Positions 58,798 to 64,000 of a stretch of 64,000 nucleotides of DNA are shown one piece after another (positions within the stretch are counted from its first letter, which is position 1; the number at the start of each line of letters is the position of its first letter). The notes below the pieces were generated by a model. It worked only from the letters and a program-made list of their open reading frames with translations, made no database searches and was not told the origin of the DNA. This DNA comes from Bryopsis sp. KO-2023 (lineage: Eukaryota > Chlorophyta > Ulvophyceae > Bryopsidales > Bryopsidaceae), in the NCBI GenBank assembly GCA_030272585.1, contig BSYQ01000001.1:7440001-7504000 (forward strand). Reading direction: 5' to 3'. A program made the position numbers and the translations under genes.

Positions 58798-59181
58798 ATG
58801 AGCTCCCGCACGTCAGACTGGTCAGCGCGAAGCCCCTCTTCAACCCACCCCTCCGTTGACCACAGGATCAACGAATTGCAATCGAGAGTTTTGCAGCTGG
58901 AGGATGAGCTGGCGGCTCAGCGAGGGCAGATCCTCGGCTGGCAGAGCCACAGATGCTTGATCGAGCAAGCCCTGTCTGAGAAATGCAACGAAACGACGGC
59001 TTTGACGTCCCAATTGGTGGCCATGCAGTTTCAGATAAGTGCGATGCATCAAATCACGGCCCAGCAAGCGAGAGTGATCGCAGCTTTGCAAAGGAAACTG
59101 GATGTGCTGAGTACGTTGGCGTTTATCACGTCGATGATGGTGTGTTCTTTGATCGTTGCATGGGAATGGGTGGCAAGATAG
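58798..59181 (+). CDS. short coiled-coil protein with C-terminal membrane anchor
   Basis: One frame of 127 residues. A Ser-rich head is followed by a long heptad helix (INELQSRVLQLEDELAAQ ... QQARVIAALQRKLDVL) and a single hydrophobic segment (TLAFITSMMVCSLIVAW) two residues before the end, the plan of a tail-anchored protein. SNAREs, Golgi tethers and fission adaptors share it; no family motif is seen. Upstream exons cannot be excluded, although the ATG is a reasonable start. Confidence 0.65.
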   Translation: MSSRTSDWSARSPSSTHPSVDHRINELQSRVLQLEDELAAQRGQILGWQSHRCLIEQALSEKCNETTALTSQLVAMQFQISAMHQITAQQARVIAALQRKLDVLSTLAFITSMMVCSLIVAWEWVAR

Positions 59182-59880
59182 TCTTTCTAAATTATACCCC
59201 CCCAAAAAAAATTGAAAAGAATGAGGGTGAGTTAAAGTGAGTTAAAACGACAGATATAGTTTCGTAGATCATGGTTGTTTTGATCAATCGTATGAGAGGG
59301 GGGGGGGGGGTTGGGAGAGATAGATAATGGATGTTTTTTTTGTACAACTTATCACCAAAAACAAACAAACAATTCACTCAGGGTTGAAAAAAAAAATGAA
59401 AAAAAGTTTTGACCGGCTGTACGATGTACACGCAATCTCAATCGCAAAATTGCACATCATTTTTAAAGTGCAATCTAGAAGGAAAACGGTGGTTTAAAAA
59501 AAAAACAAAAAACCATGGACTTTTGAAAAAAAGCAAAAAAAAGTGAGAATTTGTGTGTCTATGTTTTGGTGAGAGAGGGAGGGGGGATGGTATTTTTTTT
59601 TTTTGGCTGTTGATCTAATGGTGAGGGGATGGTTAGGTGGATTCCTTTCTTGTTTTTGTTGTTTTTGGTTACTGATTTTCAAGTTACGTTCGCATAGCGA
59701 ACTTGGCTTGTCCGTGTTTCATATTAGATGGTTCTTTTTTTTATTATGTCTTTTGGAAAAGGGGGTGGGAAAGAGAGAATATGAAAGAATGGGTGAACAA
59801 TTTGATATTATCTTCTATCTATCTATTATCTATCGGGGTGAATTTGATTTGGACATATGACAAATCTATGCGGGGGTAAT

Positions 59881-59921
59881 ATAATAGATATATATATATA
59901 TATGAATATATATATATATAC
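59881..59921 (+). repeat. (TA)n array
   Basis: Two TATATA stretches broken by GAA. Confidence 0.9.
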
Positions 59922-60048
59922 AGTAGAGTCCGTGTCTTCTTTGGTCAATGGCCATGCCATCGACGCTCGACGAGTGTTGTGACAGACAGGCTTGACTTTA
60001 CTAATGTGGAGGCCACGAGGAATGAATGTGATGTGACAGTCACAGTTT

Positions 60049-60086
60049 TGGGGTGGGGTGGGGTGGGGTGGGGTGGGGTGGGGTGA
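60049..60086 (+). repeat. (GGGGT)n array
   Basis: Seven GGGGT units in tandem, close to a telomere-like or G-quadruplex-capable sequence. Confidence 0.9.
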
Positions 60087-61386
60087 GGGACTGTCTAAAA
60101 CCATTAAAAAAAAAGAAAAAGAAAAAAATATACAGGAGATTGAACAGGTTGGGGGGGAAAAGCAGTGTTTCAAAAAATAGCGAGTTACAGACAGATTTGG
60201 GATTTTGTGCCAACACACATAAAAGATTTGAGAATTGTTGATATGATTTGAAAGGGGCCAGAGAAAAATCGGGAAGGAAAAAAGAAATGAAAAGTAGTAA
60301 ATAAAATACCGCGAGATGTGAGCTCGTTGGCGTTTTTTTTTTTTCACCCTGGGTTGGGGATTTTTCTCTTCTTGGATGCACTTTGCTGTAGCATGTGTTC
60401 GTGGGGTTTCTTGAGATATGCTCTCCGATAGTGATCCAAGCAAAAAATGTGGCTGAAATGATTTGATTGTATAATCCATTTCGGTATGTAGTGGATGGAG
60501 GTTGGGCTACATTAATTTGCCTTGGCGACTGGAGAATTGAACGGAGCTGAAAAAAAAAAAAAACGGCTTAGCAGGTTCAGAGTAAGGTTGAGAAAAATGA
60601 TGGAAGTGAAAATGATTCCCATTTTCTCTTCCTGTTTCTTGTTGGTTACGCTTCCTTGAAATAAAACAAAAAGAAATTGTGTTGTGGTTTATTATATGTG
60701 ATGTGAGCTTGGGGTTCTGTGAGAATTATTCAAAAAAAAAAGCCAGCTCCTATTTTGTCTGCAAACGAGTGGCCAAATGTAACAAGAGGCGAGAAAGAGA
60801 GAGAGTTGTATATATTATACTGCACTTCCAGGGTTTATTTCACCAAGAGAGATTCTTGTTACACAAAAAAAAGATGGATCCATGTGTTTTGTTTATTCCA
60901 AGTCACATCATTTGTGTGCACACACTGATTGGCTCACATCTCGCTTATTTTTCATGTCACAGAAAACAAAAAAAAGTTGCTGCCCTATGATCCATTCGTT
61001 AGTTACGGTTCAATAAATCTAAATTGGACCATCACCCTTTTGACATTCGTAAATAGGTCACCAGCCCACAAATCAGCAAAATAAAACTTTCCCTACCAAT
61101 GAAATAAAACGCATACAAGGACAATCAATCCAAACGAAACCACCAGAGCAGCCAAACCCCCCTCCCCCCCCTCTTTTTTTTTCTCTTCTTTTTCTTACGG
61201 AGGAAGAACCATCCTTTTTGTTGATTGTTAAAACCCTACTAACCAGCCAGGGGTTCATTGGAATAAATCTAAACACCTTATCCCTCTCCCGACAAAATGG
61301 GACTGACTCCACCAAATCCTTTATCTGGTGTGGGATGGTGCCAAAAAGAAAAGATTCGATCGCGCAACACAATCTTGTTGAGAACA

Positions 61387-64000
61387 TCAAGTGAATTTTG
61401 CAGTCCTTATCCATCGAGTGACTATCCATTTTTCCCCTTCCTCCACCGGACAACCTCCATGCAGCGACGCACTATCATCGGCAGCTTCTGTATCACTGTT
61501 GGTGGTATCATGGCCCCCAGATCTCGGGTAATTTTTGTGATCCGCCACATCTGCTCTAGGAACATAATCCCTGATTTTTTTCAGCAATACACAAACACAC
61601 AGCAGCCTCTCTTCAGCCTTCCTTTCTTAACTTTTTTTCAACTTCCATTCAAATCTTCTTTTTGTTTAACTTCAGGTAAGAATTTCCCGGCCAAAAATGC
61701 CATTCTCAAACACCCCCAAGAAAGCCCCTGCAACACAATCCTCGGTAAGACCCCCCCAACAAAAAAAAAAAGAAGCAACATGTATTTTGAAGTAAATTCA
61801 GCGATTTTCTGAATTCTGGTCTGGCTTACCAGAAAAGGACTGCATCGCCCGGTTTTGGATTTACTTTCAAGACCAATGGGTCATTACAGTACCATCCCTT
61901 GGCACCAGACCCAAAACTTGCCCCAGCACGGCGGCTCGAAGCAAGATTCAACTTCGACAATTCAGCATTGGGAAACACAGTCCCCCCACCCTTGGTTGGA
62001 GACCTTATCAACCACCACAACTTGGGGAGTCAGTAAAAGCTGCATACACTAGGCGAATTTTTCCAAGGAGGTTTTCTCGTTGGCAAGAGAGGGAAGGATG
62101 CATAGCACACCTCAAGTAGACGATGAATGTCGCTGCTCTGTCCCCACAACTTGCACCTCCATGGCCTTCCCCACATCTGGGCCCTCTGGCACGTTTCGTG
62201 AAATTCATGCAGGCCTCTTTCGCTTCCTCAAACTAGACAGACAGTCGGCAGAAACACAGTCATTGTTTTCAGCAACCAATTCACACAGCATCTGTAATTA
62301 CCACAACTGAATCAAAGAATATAAAATTTAAATAAATTAATTGAAAAAAAATTATAGAATGATCATTGTCTCACCCTTCTGGCGCAATTGTCGGTGTGAG
62401 GGTCGTACTTCTGGGTTTGTTCGTATCGCAGCACATACATGCCTTCTCCGAACTCATGTGGAATGCCGACAGTGTCATGAATTCTTTTTTCGATGTTCTG
62501 AACCACGGAGTCTCTCCATTGGTTGCTCAACCATGCACCGAAGCTGGTTCTTGCCTGACTCACCTGTTCTCCTTTCTTTTTTGTTGTTTTTTTCCCAAAA
62601 AATTGACAAGGACACACATGTAAGATGCTCCGCATGCGAACATTCACAAGATCTCATGCCTAGAATCGAAAAGATTTTGAATCTGGTCTCGAGAGCATCT
62701 CTCGAAAGAAAAAAAAGAGCTCCAACAATAGAATAAAAGGAAAAAGAAACAGAAAGAAGAGAGGGCACCAAAATTAGTGATGGATATACAGCAACCGAAA
62801 CGTAATTCACACCTTAAAACGTTGAGTACCTTATTCTTATCGGCCACCACCTGCATCAAACCATGGATGAGTAATTATTAAAAAGCAAAATGCACGGAAC
62901 ACGATCCCGCAATACACAAACACACACAAAAAAAACCATCAGGAAAAAGCAAGCAAAGAAAGGAACGGATATTCTTTCTTCCCCTGAAATAATTCTCTGT
63001 CTTTTTCTTTTTTTCAAAGATTCGTACCCTCGATCGTCCCATGTGAGTTTTGGCAATTTGAACAAGGTGCTCCGTTTCTTCCGTCGTCATGAAGTTCTCA
63101 ATCAGCAACAACAGTGGGGACTTGGTCGATATCACCTGCATCCCAAGAAAACACACAAACACACATTATGAAAACCAGGAAGGCCCTCTCTGCATGCCAC
63201 CATCAAACTCTGCACCCCAAAATATATCACTTGCCAGAAAAAGCATCCTGGATCCGTTACCTTTGCCCTGGGATGTCTTTTCGCAACCTCCAGGACTTCC
63301 GGAGTCATCCTCCACCCACCATACCTCTCAAAGTCGGAAAGCACCCTGGTCCCTGCATTCACGCACATTCACAGACAGAGTAAAGGGCCCCAAACTCCTC
63401 AACCAATGCAAACAAACTAACTTTTTCCCTTTTGTTGCTTCTCCACCAACACCAACACTTTGAGGATATGGAGCATTTTTGCACTCTTACCTTCATTGCT
63501 CGTGTTGTATCCATCCACTGTGGAGAAACAAAGAAACACACAGAACACCATTCAGCAATGTTCACACCCGACTGCCCAAGCCCCGAGCAAAAAAATTGCA
63601 CCGTGTTCAACCTCACCCCACCTGATTTTATTGAAGGTGGTTCAATGATGCGATGTTTCACATCCGGAAGTGCAGAATGCAGAGTCTGGAAATTTGCTGA
63701 ATCGCCATCTTTTCTGACATCTGGAAGTGCTGAATGCAGAGTCTGGAAGTTGGCCAAATCACTGCCTGCTCCCACTCCTGTTCAATTCTCAGAATTGTCA
63801 GACATTGCCTGGTGACAAAACACCACAACTCCAATACACACGCACGCAGCGACTGACGCGTTTTTGTCATAGCTTTTGAGGGAACGCGTCAGAACGGAGT
63901 TTGCTGCTGGACCAGTACCTTCGCCAGGAGAGTCGCGAGGTAACCAGGCGAAAAGAGAGAGTGTCACCAGCGATCCCAATCCTACCCCCACCAGCACCCC
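61387..64000 (-). CDS. type II membrane prolyl 4-hydroxylase, 5' end beyond window
   Basis: Exons from the window edge: 64000-63919, 63517-63491, 63352-63261, 63135-63028, 62850-62830, 62563-62375, 62232-62111, 62003-61830, 61570-61387, all in phase. The visible start is a membrane anchor (GSLVTLSLFAWL), as in plant and algal P4Hs of the ER/Golgi. The catalytic core shows SPLLLLIENFMTTEETEHL, RTSFGAWLS, the iron-binding YDPHTD, DRAATFIVYL, GGGTVFPNAE, then the distal His in SLHGGCPV and the 2-oxoglutarate Lys in EGEKWIVTRWI. It hydroxylates prolines in secreted proteins such as wall hydroxyproline-rich glycoproteins (inferred). A Cys/Gly-rich insert separates the HxD motif from the next strand. 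The beginning is cut off by the window. Confidence 0.92.
62830..62850 (-). other. 21-nt microexon of the prolyl hydroxylase gene
   Basis: Encodes VVADKNK between two good splice sites and lies where P4Hs carry the RSTV-VD loop. A 27-nt exon (63491-63517) lies two exons upstream. Confidence 0.75.
63660..63773. repeat. 57-bp tandem duplication in a P4H intron
   Basis: ACATCYGGAAGTGCWGAATG starts both copies (63660 and 63717); they differ at several sites. Confidence 0.85.

Larger units (their letters stand above)
59182..61386. other. low-complexity spacer
   Basis: Poly-A/T/G tracts, an AT dinucleotide array and a GGGGT array (listed separately). Frames on both strands are translations of these repeats. 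It holds 3' regions of the tail-anchored and prolyl hydroxylase genes. Confidence 0.6.

Noticed and set aside
59826-60479. 217-residue minus-strand frame
   Set aside because: It is made of the GGGGT and TA arrays and homopolymers in the complementary strand.

Overview
Nuclear DNA of an intron-rich eukaryote. Almost every host gene splits into many GT-AG exons, some only 16-27 nt long, and the spacers are rich in poly-A/T, poly-G and polypyrimidine tracts. The best lineage clue is a DUF3110-type protein (46433-47834) with a simple Ser/Thr/Arg-rich plastid-like transit peptide and no obvious secretory signal before it. Together with a type II membrane prolyl 4-hydroxylase (63-64 kb) and a DOMON/cytochrome b561 protein, this suggests a photosynthetic protist with a primary plastid, probably a green or streptophyte alga. 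The species is not identified. No rRNA, tRNA gene, CRISPR array or prokaryotic operon was found.

Layout. 0.5-2.3 kb (+): alpha/beta hydrolase with a mitochondrial-like presequence. 2.7-9.0 kb (+): a secreted and membrane-anchored redox protein in which an N-terminal-His, copper-brace-like domain is fused to EGF modules, two DOMON domains and a cytochrome b561 domain; this is the most interesting gene. 10.0-14.8 kb (+): long RING-finger protein. 17.0-20.0 kb (-): PYROXD1. 20.6-21.6 kb (-): small lipocalin-like protein. 34.8-40.8 kb (-): CLC chloride/proton antiporter with two CBS domains. 42.2-43.8 kb (-): F-box/LRR protein, divergent from an intronless PGM2-type phosphomutase (44.0-45.9 kb, +). 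46.4-47.8 kb (-): DUF3110 plastid protein. 48.9-50.3 kb (-): unrecognised membrane protein. 51.5-52.5 kb (+): THYN1/EVE protein. 53.7-54.1 kb (-): profilin. 55.2-57.3 kb (-): right-handed beta-helix protein. 58.8-59.2 kb (+): short tail-anchored coiled-coil protein. 61.4-64.0 kb (-): prolyl 4-hydroxylase, cut by the window end.

22.6-33.2 kb is a mobile-element island. It holds two young composite LTR elements with 5-bp target duplications (GAGGT and CTCTT) and paired LTRs that look identical. One is on the plus strand (22644-26168) and one on the minus strand (29440-33198). Neither shows recognisable gag-pol. Both contain a shared PBS-to-PPT unit and buried, diverged LTR relics. A 1.3-kb foldback transposon with an 8-bp target duplication (hAT-like) sits inside one LTR of the second element.

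The host genes are independent, as usual in eukaryotes. Two themes recur: the secretory and extracellular surface (redox protein, prolyl hydroxylase) and redox or organelle proteins (PYROXD1, DUF3110). Exon boundaries were set by hand from splice signals, reading phase and family similarity. Nearly all models close in frame, but none is backed by transcript data.
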